Shown here piece after piece: positions 1 to 9,996 of a stretch of DNA of 25,387 bases. The translations under genes were made by a program, and so were the position numbers. How positions within the stretch are numbered: the first letter of the stretch is position 1; each line of letters starts with the position of its first letter. Under the pieces are notes generated by a model. It saw only the letters and a list, made by a program, of their open reading frames with translations, did no database searches and had not been told where the DNA came from. The stretch is taken from contig LNGK01000018.1 in NCBI GenBank assembly GCA_001510575.1, forward strand, positions 18,182-43,568. Reading direction: 5' to 3'. The stretch is from Knoxdaviesia capensis (taxonomy: Eukaryota > Ascomycota > Sordariomycetes > Microascales > Gondwanamycetaceae).

Positions 1-551
1 TATCGCCCTTTCCTATATTCGTATAACGAAGGGAGGGGAAGGAAGTACTAATTATACTATCTAATAACCGAATAGTATAATACCGCTATAGCACGATATT
101 CTAAATACCGCGACTAACCTAAACGTCCTTTATCTAGCTATCCCTTCCGCCCTCTAGGACCCGCTTTTCTCGGTAACTACTTAGTTTAATAGCTATTAGG
201 ACTATATTAGCTAATAGAAGGACTACTATAGTATAATAAACGCCGTAATAACCTTACCTTTTACGATAAAAAGCTAAATTCTTTCCTATTTATAATAAAT
301 AAAGAAACGAATAGTTATACGACTAACGAAGAAGTATAAGAAGCTAGCGATCTCTAGCTATAAATAATTTAGAATTAGATAGTTCTTTATCTCTCTTATT
401 ACTACTATCTCTTTCCTATCTATCCTTTCTATTACTAATACTATTAATAGCTATTCTACTTACTAAGCCTACTATTTATATTATAAACGATAATAATATC
501 TCTTAATAACCTACTAATAATAATAATAATAACGCTAATAATACCTTATTA

Positions 552-1314
552 CCTACTATAGCCGCTATTCCCCCTACCGCTACTCCCGCTACGAACGTAC
601 CGCGCGTTACCGCTATAGTCGGAGCCGTCAAGCCGATTCTATATACCCGATACGTACTAAGACGTATCGAATACCCGGGTATTCTCTACTATCGATACGT
701 TATTAATAACGTTATATAAAATACTTATACTAAATACTATAACTATTAGGCTAATTACTAGGTACCTAGTAATATATTAGCTAAAATAGATACCTTTATA
801 AATACTAATAAGAACTAGATTAATACGCTAAGTACGTAAACCTAAGTACTATAGGATATCGCCGTAGCTAAATATATACTCGTCTATAATAGGGACTCTA
901 TAGCCGCTAATCGGAAGTTAAATAGCGTAGAATTTAATAACGCGAGCCGTTTTATTAATATAGTAGCTATCTAATATACCTTTAAGGGATACCTCGTACC
1001 TATTTAACTAATTATTATACGCTTACGGCGTACGGCTTTAGCGCTAGCCCCGACCTTAGTATACCTATTACCTCTCTTTTTAGCTACCGAGGCTACTAAA
1101 ATTAATACTATTAAGGGAAGACCCCCGCTAGTACCTACTCCGCTAGTAGTAGTACCCGTTATACTAGCCGTTATAGTATTAATACTAGCCGGTAGAGCCG
1201 CCGTTATACCGGTAATACTAGTATTTACGCCGATAGTTATACTAATAGTAGCTACCGCTATCGTAATAGTACCCCCTTTCCCTAACGCCCCGGTCCCCGC
1301 TACCTTTATAGCTT
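552..1314 (+). pseudogene. Possible second RIP-degraded coding frame, identity unknown
   Basis: A plus-strand frame of about 254 codons contains only about nine stops, all TAA or TAG and mostly bunched at 714-855. TA-rich DNA of this kind would normally stop about every ten codons. The best part (about 740-1010) reads like a polar, partly helical protein segment. After about 1040 it becomes a monotonous run of Val, Leu, Ile, Pro and Ala, which may be a compositional artefact. No family is recognised and no start codon remains. It may be the gag-like part of another transposon lying beside the Copia-like relic. Confidence 0.25.
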
Positions 1315-2089
1315 AATTCCTAGGCGTAGCGCCCGCTTATATTAGCTAATAATAGGTAGACGAGTTACGTAATCGCTACCTATATAATATAGTATAAGCC
1401 GTTACTATCCGACTAGGCGTCGTAGTATTTTTAATCCCCCCTAATACTATCTAATATTAAGGTATTTATATCGCTAGATAGATAAAACGGTACCTATAGC
1501 TACCTGAAACGCTATAAATAGGAAGTTCCCCTTTATTATATTAGATACCTATTTTCCTATCGATTACTATTATTATTCCTATCTAACCGCTATTTAGACT
1601 CGCTTTATATTATATTTCTTTCTATACGCTTAGAAAAGTCGAAAAGGATAAAAAAAAGAGGACCCCTAGAAAAATATAAAAATAATTAAAAACCGCTTAT
1701 AGTACGAGTATAAAATTATATAAAGGGAAGTCCTTTTAATATCCTTTATTAGTTAAAGGTAGATCGCGGACGATCTAGTTAAGAAAGGGGATCTTATAGA
1801 TCCCTAATAGGTTAGAGTATATTATAATTACGTATAAACGTATACTAATATACGTAGATACTACCTAGCGGTAAGTATTTAGGTATATATCTATATATAT
1901 ATAAATACCTTAAAGAGCTAGTAAAAGACCTATAAAAGGTAGATATCTACTGCGCTTTCATAGGAAATATCTTAAGATAGAAAAAATTCAAGCTTCCCTT
2001 TATATATATTTCTCTATACGTGTCTCACAATTATAACTCATTTATTAGTCCTTTAGACTATATATCTAGGAATCACATTATAGTATAGA

Positions 2090-3125
2090 TAGGTCCTCCG
2101 CCTATAATTATACGTATATAAGTCTCTTTAATAGTTCCTTTCTCGAACTATCGCTTATCGTTTATAGAGTATATAGACGTACCTATATCGAATAGCTAGT
2201 CTATTCTAGAATAGCTTAATAAGTAAGTAAATAGGTTATAGCTAATTACTTCTTCGAAATATTCCGTAGTATTAATAAGAAAAGAAGAAGAAAGGGAAGA
2301 CTTACTTATAATCTTTTAACATCTCTTAAATATATAATTAGTTAGTACTATCGCGCTTATAACTCTTTTATAACTAGTTATATTCGCGCTTACGTTTACG
2401 TTACTAAGTATAGTAAAAGACTTCTACTATTATTATTACTTACGAGCTTTAATCTAGTAGTCGCGCTCTTTATAGCTAAGATAGTTATAGTATTTATATT
2501 AGATTATAGGTTATAAACCGGGCTTCTTCTAGTTACTTTAGCTAGTACTACTATTACGGGTATTATTATTATTATTTATACCTTACTTATTATTAGATTT
2601 AGAATTATCTCTTCTATCTAACTTTTTTAAGTCCTTCGTAACCCTCTTACGTTCCTAGAATAACTATACTAACTATCTATAGTGCTTATTAGAAGTCCTA
2701 TCTAACTATACTACGATACGCGTAGTAACTTACGTTTTAGTATTAAACGTATCCTTCGCTACTATTAGTAGTAGTACGGTCCTAATCTTATTAGTGATTT
2801 TAGCTCTATAATACTAAACCTCTAATTACTTCTAGTCGAAGCGCGAAAGAAAAGTAATAAACTTTTTACCCTTTTTTATTATATAAGTACTAATATCTAA
2901 TAGGTCTTCTAATACTTAAAACTTAGTCTTCTAGCTATTACGGTTAAAACGATCGGATAACTTATTCTAGATATTAGAAATATTTATACTATTAACTATA
3001 ATTTATCTTATAATATTAGATATATTCTTTAGTATTTCGCCTCTTACGAGTAGATTATTTTATTTATTAAGATAACTAAAATCGTCTAGCTTTAAACTAA
3101 TACGGATAATTATAGTACGAAAAGA
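2090..3125 (-). pseudogene. RIP-mutated Copia-like gag-protease remnant
   Basis: Read on the minus strand, one frame runs about 340 codons with interruptions that are nearly all TAA or TAG, the codons RIP makes from CAA, CAG and TGG. The upstream part (from about 3089) has the look of a Copia-type Gag. At 2498-2457 is a 14-residue pattern with tyrosines at exactly the four positions of a C-x2-C-x4-H-x4-C zinc knuckle (TAT, TAT, TAT, TAC). These are what TGT/TGC and CAT/CAC become after RIP. In the same frame, 2189-2175 reads D-I-G-T-S, matching the D-[ST]-G-[AT]-S active site of retroviral-type aspartic proteases. The frame fades below about 2070, and I see no integrase or reverse transcriptase after it. 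The Copia rather than Gypsy assignment is inferred from the gag style and could be wrong. It is certainly not functional. Confidence 0.7.
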
Positions 3126-3838
3126 TAGAGCCTACGCACGCTATATGCGGCTATCTATTAACTAGTATTACTAATTAAGGGTCTATTTCTATTTAGAAAG
3201 GTTAATTACCTAGTCTATACCGGTTATTATAGGCGATAGAATAAAATCTTCTATAACGACTAAATATAAGGACGGGGATAGTACGGTATAAGCAGAAGGA
3301 GGTCGTTATATTAAGGGAGGTGCGTTCGTAGTTATAGTAGGCGTATAAAAAAGACCGGGAAAACTCGGAATTATAGACTTTTTATTAAGAACTAGTTAGG
3401 ATTATAGATATTTAGTATTAGTAATTAATCTTAGATTAGAGTCGGAGACGGGAGAGGGGGAACGCGAGAATTCCGTTAAAGTTAACGGAGTTAATACTTA
3501 GGAGTATTAAGGGACTAAGTCCGTAATAGTATTAGGGGCGGTCAGACGGCGACGGCCACCACGATTCATCATTAGTTTCAGCAGTTATGTCACTAATAGC
3601 TTTACAAGCCGGTTACTAGCTTATAGTAAAATAGGAAGAAGAAGAGAAAAAAAATAATTAGAATAAAAAGAAGTAAAAGATAAATTAACTATCTAGTTTA
3701 AATTAAGCTTAGTCTTATAATCTATTACTTAGAACGATAATAAAAGATAAATAAGTTAATAGAATTAAACTTAGGAATTAAGTAAAAAGTTAGATATAAG
3801 AGGAAGAAAATAAGCTAGACTAGAAATAGACAGAAGTC

Positions 3839-4233
3839 CAGCATTTATAGGCTAGCTAGAACCAGGCTTCAGCCCACTAGTCACGTGATCCACGCATTTC
3901 CGTCCTTCCTCACAGGATGGGATGTAATAATTAGGGTTGTGACTCAGCTACTGCCACACAGCTGCTGCCAGCTGATTACGGCCGGCAGCCAACCATCCCT
4001 GAATTTCTAGCTTACGACTTCGGTCCGTGTCAGGTTACGACAGCTCCAAAAGCTTCCCTTTGTGAACACATCACGAAGTAACCCAACCTTGTTTGCAAAC
4101 TGAGCGCGCGTTCTCTGTCATCTTTCGCATCACATCTGAATACCCCTTTTATTTATCCACATCTTCACGGTCACCGTCACTCAGCCACCGACTTTCTTTC
4201 GTCCCGACAGCCCAGCTTGCCCAGCTATCAATC
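3839..4233 (+). promoter_or_regulatory. Promoter region of the Yip4-like gene
   Basis: This 395-bp stretch separates the RIP island from the first gene. Composition becomes normal near 3840. It holds the palindrome TCACGTGA at 3881-3888, the type of site bound by bHLH factors such as Cbf1, and TTAGGGTT (reverse of the telobox AACCCTAA) at 3931-3938. A CT-rich stretch runs from about 4120 up to the ATG. I see no clear TATA box. The functions of the sites are inferred from motif alone. Confidence 0.35.
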
Positions 4234-5411
4234 ATGTCTGCTTCCAGTGGCTGGAAGGACCCGTATGCGCCACGTCCATCCCTGGACGAAGACGATCTCA
4301 TAGATCCTGATGATGGTACGTAGCTATGGAGAACTTACGGTATCATCGGAACCTGCAATGTATACTGCATATTGTGGTACCACCTGTTAGATCCCAACGG
4401 TCGCGGGGTTGCCAGCTTCCCCATGTCACATGAAACTAACAAACCCGAGTCAACAGCCGACCTAAACCAGTTCGACGACCCCCTCGACTCGCGACAACCC
4501 CTGACCGGCAACATCGGCTCGTCGTCATCCGGCCCGTCGCGCAGCACCGCCGCGCCGACCCCGTCCTCGTCCGGCGTGCCGGGCATTGCACAAGGCTTCC
4601 TGACGTCGCGGATACCAGGCGAAGACCGCCAGGCGCCGGTGAGCACGATCGACGAGTCGGTGTGGGACACGCTCCGCCGCGACCTGCTCGCCATCTGGGC
4701 GAAGCTGCGCGAGGTGCTGTATCCGAAGTACCTGCTCGGCGGGTCGATGCTGTTTTCGGCGGGCGATGCCGGTGGTCTGCGCGGCGCGTACGCCCACCTG
4801 CGGGACGGCGGCCTGGCGGGCGCGCGCGAGGAGTTCGCCAGCTTGGCCGGCCGGGTCATGGACCCCGAGGCGCTGCTCGCGCAGAACGCCATGTCGCCCG
4901 GCCTGCGTGACTGGGATCTCTGGGGCCCGCTGATCTTCTGTCTGCTGCTGTCGCTGCTGCTCTCGTTCAACGCGCGGGCCGATCAGCGCGATCTCGTGTT
5001 CAGCGGGATTTTCGCGATTGTGTGGATTGGCGAGGCGGTTGTCACGCTGCAGATTCGGCTCCTGGGTGGAAATATGTAAGTCGTTTCCGGGCTTCTCGTG
5101 GTCGGTATTTCGCCTGTTTACTAACGTCCTACTGTCCCTGGGTGTGTTCTCGCTCGAATAGCTCTTTCGCCCAAAGCATCTGCATCATCGGATACACGCT
5201 CTTCCCGCTCGTGATTGCGGCCACATTCTCGGCGTTCGGGCTGATCTGGATCGCGCGTATCCCATTGTATCTCGTCCTTGTTGCGTGGTCGCTCGCGGCC
5301 GGTATTAGCATCCTCGGCGGTAGTGGGGTGGTCAAGAACCGGGTCGGGCTCGCAGTGTACCCTCTGTTCGTGTTCTATGTCGGCATCGGATGTCTTTGCT
5401 TCATCAGCTAA
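4234..5411 (+). CDS. Yip1-family Golgi membrane protein, Yip4/YIPF6-like
   Basis: Yip1-family proteins are multi-spanning membrane proteins of the Golgi and ER that bind Rab-type GTPases in vesicle traffic. Proposed exons are 4234-4315, 4457-5075 and 5162-5411 (316 residues). The introns have GTACGT and GTAAGT donors, CTAAC branch points and CAG/TAG acceptors. The first, 141 nt, is the less certain. Residues 1 to about 110 are polar and low-complexity. Next come an IWAKLREVLYP segment and DLWGPL (about 181-186), the Yip-domain DLxGP motif at the first membrane span. GYTLFP follows at 244-249, the second hallmark, within about five hydrophobic segments reaching the C terminus. The tail is longer than in the roughly 235-residue yeast Yip4. 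The start at 4234 follows a pyrimidine-rich leader. An in-frame ATG at 4093 is less likely because its extension looks like leader sequence. Confidence 0.85.
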
Positions 5412-7546
5412 ATGGTTGGAAATCTAACCACTCGCTCGATGTTAAAGAAGGCGGGAGAAGGTGTGACGGTGGAGAAGAGTTGACCAGCCGTCGAACTGGA
5501 ACTTTCAGCGAATCGGTTAGCCACTGACTTTTGAACGAGATGGTCATGGCACGTCCATGACCATCGGGCATGTGACACGCTCCGAGCGATATAATAGTGT
5601 GAGGTTATGTGGTTTTTTTTTCTATGAATGGGTCGATATTCTTGCGTTTTCTTTTTTTCTCCGGTCTCAACAATTGTGTCCGTCATCACTGGCAACTTCC
5701 TTTTATTTCTTTTTTCCGGACTTGGCTTATATTTCTGTTTCGCTGCTATTTCTGTCCCCTCTGTTTCGTGCCATTTCTATCCTATTGTATTTCTATGAGA
5801 CGACTTATTGTCAAGAAGATCATGGGTTCTTAGAGCTTGTTCCGTGTATCTTTCCTCGCCCCCCAAGAACCCCTCTCCTGTTCCCAAATCTGGCTCCCCG
5901 GGTCCGCACAACACCACTCTCCCAACGTCCCGGGCGCATTCCGATACTACACGTTGGAATTGCCCCATTAACTCGGCAACTGAGGTAGGGCAGCGGACTT
6001 CTCCCCAGAGTCCCGGGAATGTGGGATGAGCAGGCAGATAGAGAGCAAGTGGGATGCAGGGGTGGGTGGTGGGGGACACAGGCACATTATTGTACTGTAA
6101 TGTAATGTATATACAGTCGGAGTATCTTCTCCCAGTCTTATTCAACACACTCGGACAACATCCGGCATCTTTTGCTGACACCAGCGTATGCCCAGAGACG
6201 ACCCAAGCCAGACGAACCCAGTGTGCGCGTGACAGCGCATCTGGGGAATGAATAGCACCATGGCCGTGCAATACCCTGCGTCTGATGGGATTGCAGTTGT
6301 GGAACAAGAAAGATAAAAAACTAGAAAAAAAAAAAAAAAAACACCTAAATGCGGGGGAGAGAGAGGTCCAGTTGGGTGTACGAGGTGTGCGCTATCCGAT
6401 TAACCCTCAACCCTTGTGAGAACGCCACCCACGCTAGAGGGATCGGAGTCTAGAAAAACTACCCCAACTGGATTGCTTTTGAGCCCCGTTGGGGGGGTAT
6501 TGGCATAAATCTCCTCTTGGATTCAGCTTTGTTTACAGGTGTTCGTATGCAGTAAAGACAGCAAGATTGTTTTTGTTGTAAGGATGGCCAGCCATACACT
6601 CGATTCGGCCTCTATCTCACTTCCACCCACCCTCGGGAGGAGTCAACCCAGGGCTTGCATCCGCCATGCTGCCTCAGTTTGACGTTCTCATGTACCCCGG
6701 CCCGCATCAAAAGCCCTAAGAGGCTCACTCTCAGCTGACAAAGACGAAAGATATACAACAACATCCCGCCCGGTGGTGGGAGAGCACGGAAAGGCGGGGG
6801 GAGAGAAAGACACACATCCCCGCCCCCAAAAGAGCCATTGGGAGTAAGTCAGCGATTAGAGATTCAGTCGGCCGTCGAGACTAGGCCAATATCCCGCCCG
6901 GCAGTTGAGTATATCGGATGATTCGCAGGCTTTGTTACGGGAAACCCGCCCGCTTGGCATATCCTGCTGGACTCTTTGGTGGAGAAGGCTGGACTGGGGG
7001 GGCAACCAAACGACCTGGTTTCGGGTTGCGAATGTCCGAAGTTCGTCCTCGTGGTTGAAACAAGAGCAGTGTCTTGCGGTTGCTTTGGCTGGATCTGTAT
7101 GTGTAATGCATGGCTGGCCAAGCTTGAGACCTTGGTGGTTCTCCATGCTCGGGAAACTGGGGGGAAACAGGGAATGTGGGCAGAAAATCTGGGGGAGGCC
7201 CCAAAACCTGGGGAATGGGGAATCCGGGGGCAAAAAATCAAGGGAAGAGAAACGGCTAGCGGGACTAGTATCCAAGAAAAGAAATACAGCGCATCGGACC
7301 CCAGTTCACGTTTCCCGTGCCTTTTTGTTTTCGTTCCGGGCGGCCGCTTTGGAAGCACGTTGTAGGTGGTGGATACACACACTTTATATCGTAGCATGGG
7401 CTTAGCCGAGGGCCAAAGCAGGATAGTCGGGCTGGAGACCCCTTGCTACTAAACAAGTCAAGCTAAACTGGTCACTTGGGAGCACCACTGGCTTCATTAC
7501 CAAGAACTAACCCACACGCCGGACCAGGCTCTGGCCGCGTCCAACT
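5412..7546. other. Intergenic region without a supported gene
   Basis: About 2.1 kb lies between the Yip4-like and monooxygenase genes. It includes a 17-A run at 6325-6341 and several GC-rich open frames on both strands, notably overlapping ones at 6864-7405. None has a recognisable domain, codon preference or convincing splice pattern, and their length is explained by local composition. It presumably holds the 3' UTR of one gene and the promoter of the next. I see no RNA gene. Confidence 0.6.
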
Positions 7547-7557
7547 GATATATAAAG
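7547..7557 (+). promoter_or_regulatory. Candidate TATA box of the monooxygenase gene
   Basis: GATATATAAAG lies about 190 bp upstream of the first ATG at 7745. A CT-rich stretch (about 7675-7745), as is common around fungal transcription starts, lies between. Assigned from motif and position only. Confidence 0.4.
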
Positions 7558-7744
7558 CCCCTGGTCCGGCCAGGAACATGCCTGCGTGAGGGGGAAGAAG
7601 AGGCGAGATGAGGAAGGATTCTGTTCCAAGAGGGGTTACACTCAGTAGTCCTAGTGTAGAATACCACATTCCCGATTTCTTTTTATCTCCAAGTCCTATT
7701 TAAAGCCCGCGATCGCCTCGTATCTTCCTTCACCACCTTCCCCA

Positions 7745-9996
7745 ATGCCTGTCCAAAGCCTCTTCTCCAGCCTGTTCCAACGAAAGAAACCCGCCTCTCC
7801 TTCACCTTCTCCTTCTCCTTCTCGTCCATCTCCAACTCCGCCCACCATGACCCAACCCGAAGAGCCCAAGCCCGCCTTTACCATCCGGGACGAGCCCGTA
7901 GAGAACCACCGGCCACTACGGGTGGTGGTTATCGGCGCTGGCTTCTCAGGTATCTATGCTGCTATCCGGTAAATAACCCCTTCGTGGCGTCAGCTCCGTC
8001 TTTCGACGGTTCATGTGTGAACTGGCGTGGCTAATTCAATCTAATCGGTGTATAGCATGTCCCAGCGTCTACGAAATGTTGACTTCGTGGTTTACGAGAA
8101 GAACGGCGGAGCTGCCGGCGTGTGGTGAGTTTCCCCCCGCCCAGGATCGACTTTTCGGTGTTGAGTCGGCCCATTAACTCTGGAATTATAGGTGGTTGAA
8201 TCGATACCCCGGTGTTGCCTGTGATATTCCCTGTAAGTCGTCACCTAGCCCATGAACCGCCACCACATACCCCCTCGGCCAAAAACTGATGTCTTCGTCC
8301 CTCTGCAGCCCATTCGTACCAGTACAGCTTTGCGCCAAACCCCCACTGGTCGTCTCTGTACGCGCCCGGAAAGGAAATCCGGGCGTACATGCAGGGTGTG
8401 GCCGACCGGTTTGGAGCGTCGAGGTTCATCAAAACCAACCACCGTGTAGTCCAGAACGAGTGGAAGGAGGGCGAGAACAAATGGTATGAATATATCTCGA
8501 GACAACCGGAAGAGGAGCAAGATATAATGGCTAACAGTACACTGCACGTTCCTTTCTGGTATCCAGGCACGTCACCGTCGAGAACCTCGAGACCCACGAA
8601 ACCTTCGTCGATGTGGCCGATATCGTCGTGGCCGCCCGCGGCGTGCTCAACGAAGTCAGCTGGCCCAATATCCCGGGCCTGCGCTCGTTCGGCGGCAAGA
8701 TGATGCACTCGGCCGAGTGGGACGAGGACTACGATCTCCGCGGCAAGCGGGTCGGGGTCATCGGCAACGGCTCGTCGGCAATCCAGATCATCCCGCAGGT
8801 GCAGAAGATGGACGGCGTCAAGATGTGGTCGTTTGTGCGGTCGCCGACTTACATCGCGTCGGCATTTGGCGATAACTCGATGGTTAAGATGGGGCTGGAC
8901 CCCAAGGTTCCCCAGTGTAAGTCACATGTACTGCTCTCTCGTGATGCAAAAAAAACGCTCCTTCAGAGTCTTAGCTAATCCTCACTACTCTCCTGATACA
9001 GTTAGCAAAGAGCAACAAGAGGCTTGGGCCAAAAACCCTGCGGAGTACCTCAGAATCCGCAAGCTCATCGAGGACGATGGAAACCACGTGCACGAAGCTA
9101 CCGTGATTGGGACGCCGATGGAACAGGGCGGCAAGGACTTCTTTCTGGCCCACATGCTGCAGCGTCTGAAGGGCCGCAAGGATATTTTCGACATCCTGGC
9201 GCCGTCGTTCTCGCCCGGGTGCCGCCGCCTCACGCCCGGCCCGGGATACCTCGAGTGTCTGCTCGAGGACAACATCCAGATCAAGACGTCGAACATCACG
9301 CAGATCGACGAGAAGGGCATCAAGCTGGCGGACGGCGAGCACATCGAGCTGGACGTGATCGTGTGCGCGACGGGCTTCGACACATCCTCGGCGCCCAACT
9401 TCAAGGTGGTCGGCCGCAACGGCCTGACGCTCGCCGAGCGGTGGAAGCCGTACGCCGAGAGCTACCTGACGGTGGCGGTCGACGGCTTCCCGAACTACCT
9501 GATGATCAGCGGGCCGAACAGCGCGATCGGCAGCGGCAGCCTGACCAAGATGCTGGAGCAGGCGGGCGACTACGTGGTCAAGGTGATCCGCAAGGTGCAG
9601 CGCGAGGACTACGCCACGTTCGAGGTCAAGCGCCAGCGCGTGGCCGAGTTCAGCGCGTACATCGACGCCTACTTCAAGAACACCGTGTACTCCGGCGACT
9701 GCTCCAGCTGGTACCGCGCCAACCGCGACGGCGAGCGCATCGTCGCGCTGTGGCCCGGCTCCACCATGCAGGCCCTCGAGGCCCTGCGCTCCCCCCGCTG
9801 GGAGGACTTCGACTTCACCCTCGCCCCCAGCGCCGAGGGCAACGCGCTGCGGTGGCTTGGAAACGGCTGGAGCACCACGCTGACCGACAAGGAGAGTGAT
9901 CCGTCGTGGTACCTAAACGTCGACGAGGTGGATGTCCCGCTTGAGGGCAAGCCGGAGGATGATCCGCGGTACAAGCGACACTCGTACTTGTACTAG
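7745..9996 (+). CDS. Type I Baeyer-Villiger monooxygenase (FAD/NADPH)
   Basis: This flavoenzyme family inserts oxygen next to a ketone to give an ester or lactone, using FAD, NADPH and O2. Six exons (7745-7968, 8056-8124, 8192-8232, 8309-8483, 8567-8916, 9002-9996) give 617 residues. Visible motifs are the FAD-binding GAGFSG at 64-69, a WWLNRYPGVACD block, the type I fingerprint FxGxxxHxxxW[DP] as FGGKMMHSAEWD at 211-222 (His217, Trp221), the NADP-binding GNGSSA at 236-241, and ATGFD at 409-413. All expected key residues are present. Residues 1-34 are a Pro/Ser-rich extension. The ATG at 7847, in a strong ACCATGA context, would give 583 residues. The substrate cannot be told from sequence. 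Neighbours are housekeeping genes, so nothing places it in a biosynthetic cluster. Relatives act on cyclic ketones, steroids or secondary metabolites. Confidence 0.92.

Larger units (their letters stand above)
1..3838. mobile_element. RIP-degraded retrotransposon island
   Basis: The stretch is very rich in TA and nearly lacks CA and TG, while CG remains common. By eye I find only about seven TG in the first 3.5 kb. This is the expected outcome of CpA-to-TpA change on both strands, the known signature of RIP in filamentous ascomycetes. As a result there is almost no ATG and no intact reading frame. A Copia-like gag-protease frame is legible on the minus strand at about 2090-3125, so at least part is an LTR retrotransposon relic. 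The left end lies outside the window. Two patches keep CA and TG (about 1949-2070 and 3541-3610), so the island may be more than one insertion. Ordinary composition returns abruptly near 3840. I could not define LTRs or target-site duplications. Confidence 0.85.

Noticed and set aside
1..3540. CRISPR array or other prokaryotic repeat system
   Set aside because: No regularly spaced direct repeats are seen, and spliced genes show the DNA is from a eukaryote.
5557..6307. Open frames on both strands after the Yip4-like gene
   Set aside because: Products are low-complexity Phe/Leu/Ser- or Pro-rich and overlap each other; best explained as 3' UTR and intergenic DNA.
6856..7405. Overlapping open frames of up to about 177 codons on both strands between the Yip4-like and monooxygenase genes
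   Set aside because: Several frames are open at once on both strands in a stretch rich in G/C runs, none has a domain, hydrophobic pattern or codon bias, and none connects to convincing splice sites.
9024..9899. 291-codon Arg/Gly/Pro-rich open frame inside the monooxygenase
   Set aside because: It is an alternate frame of the GC-rich last exon; the true frame carries ATGFD and other family motifs.
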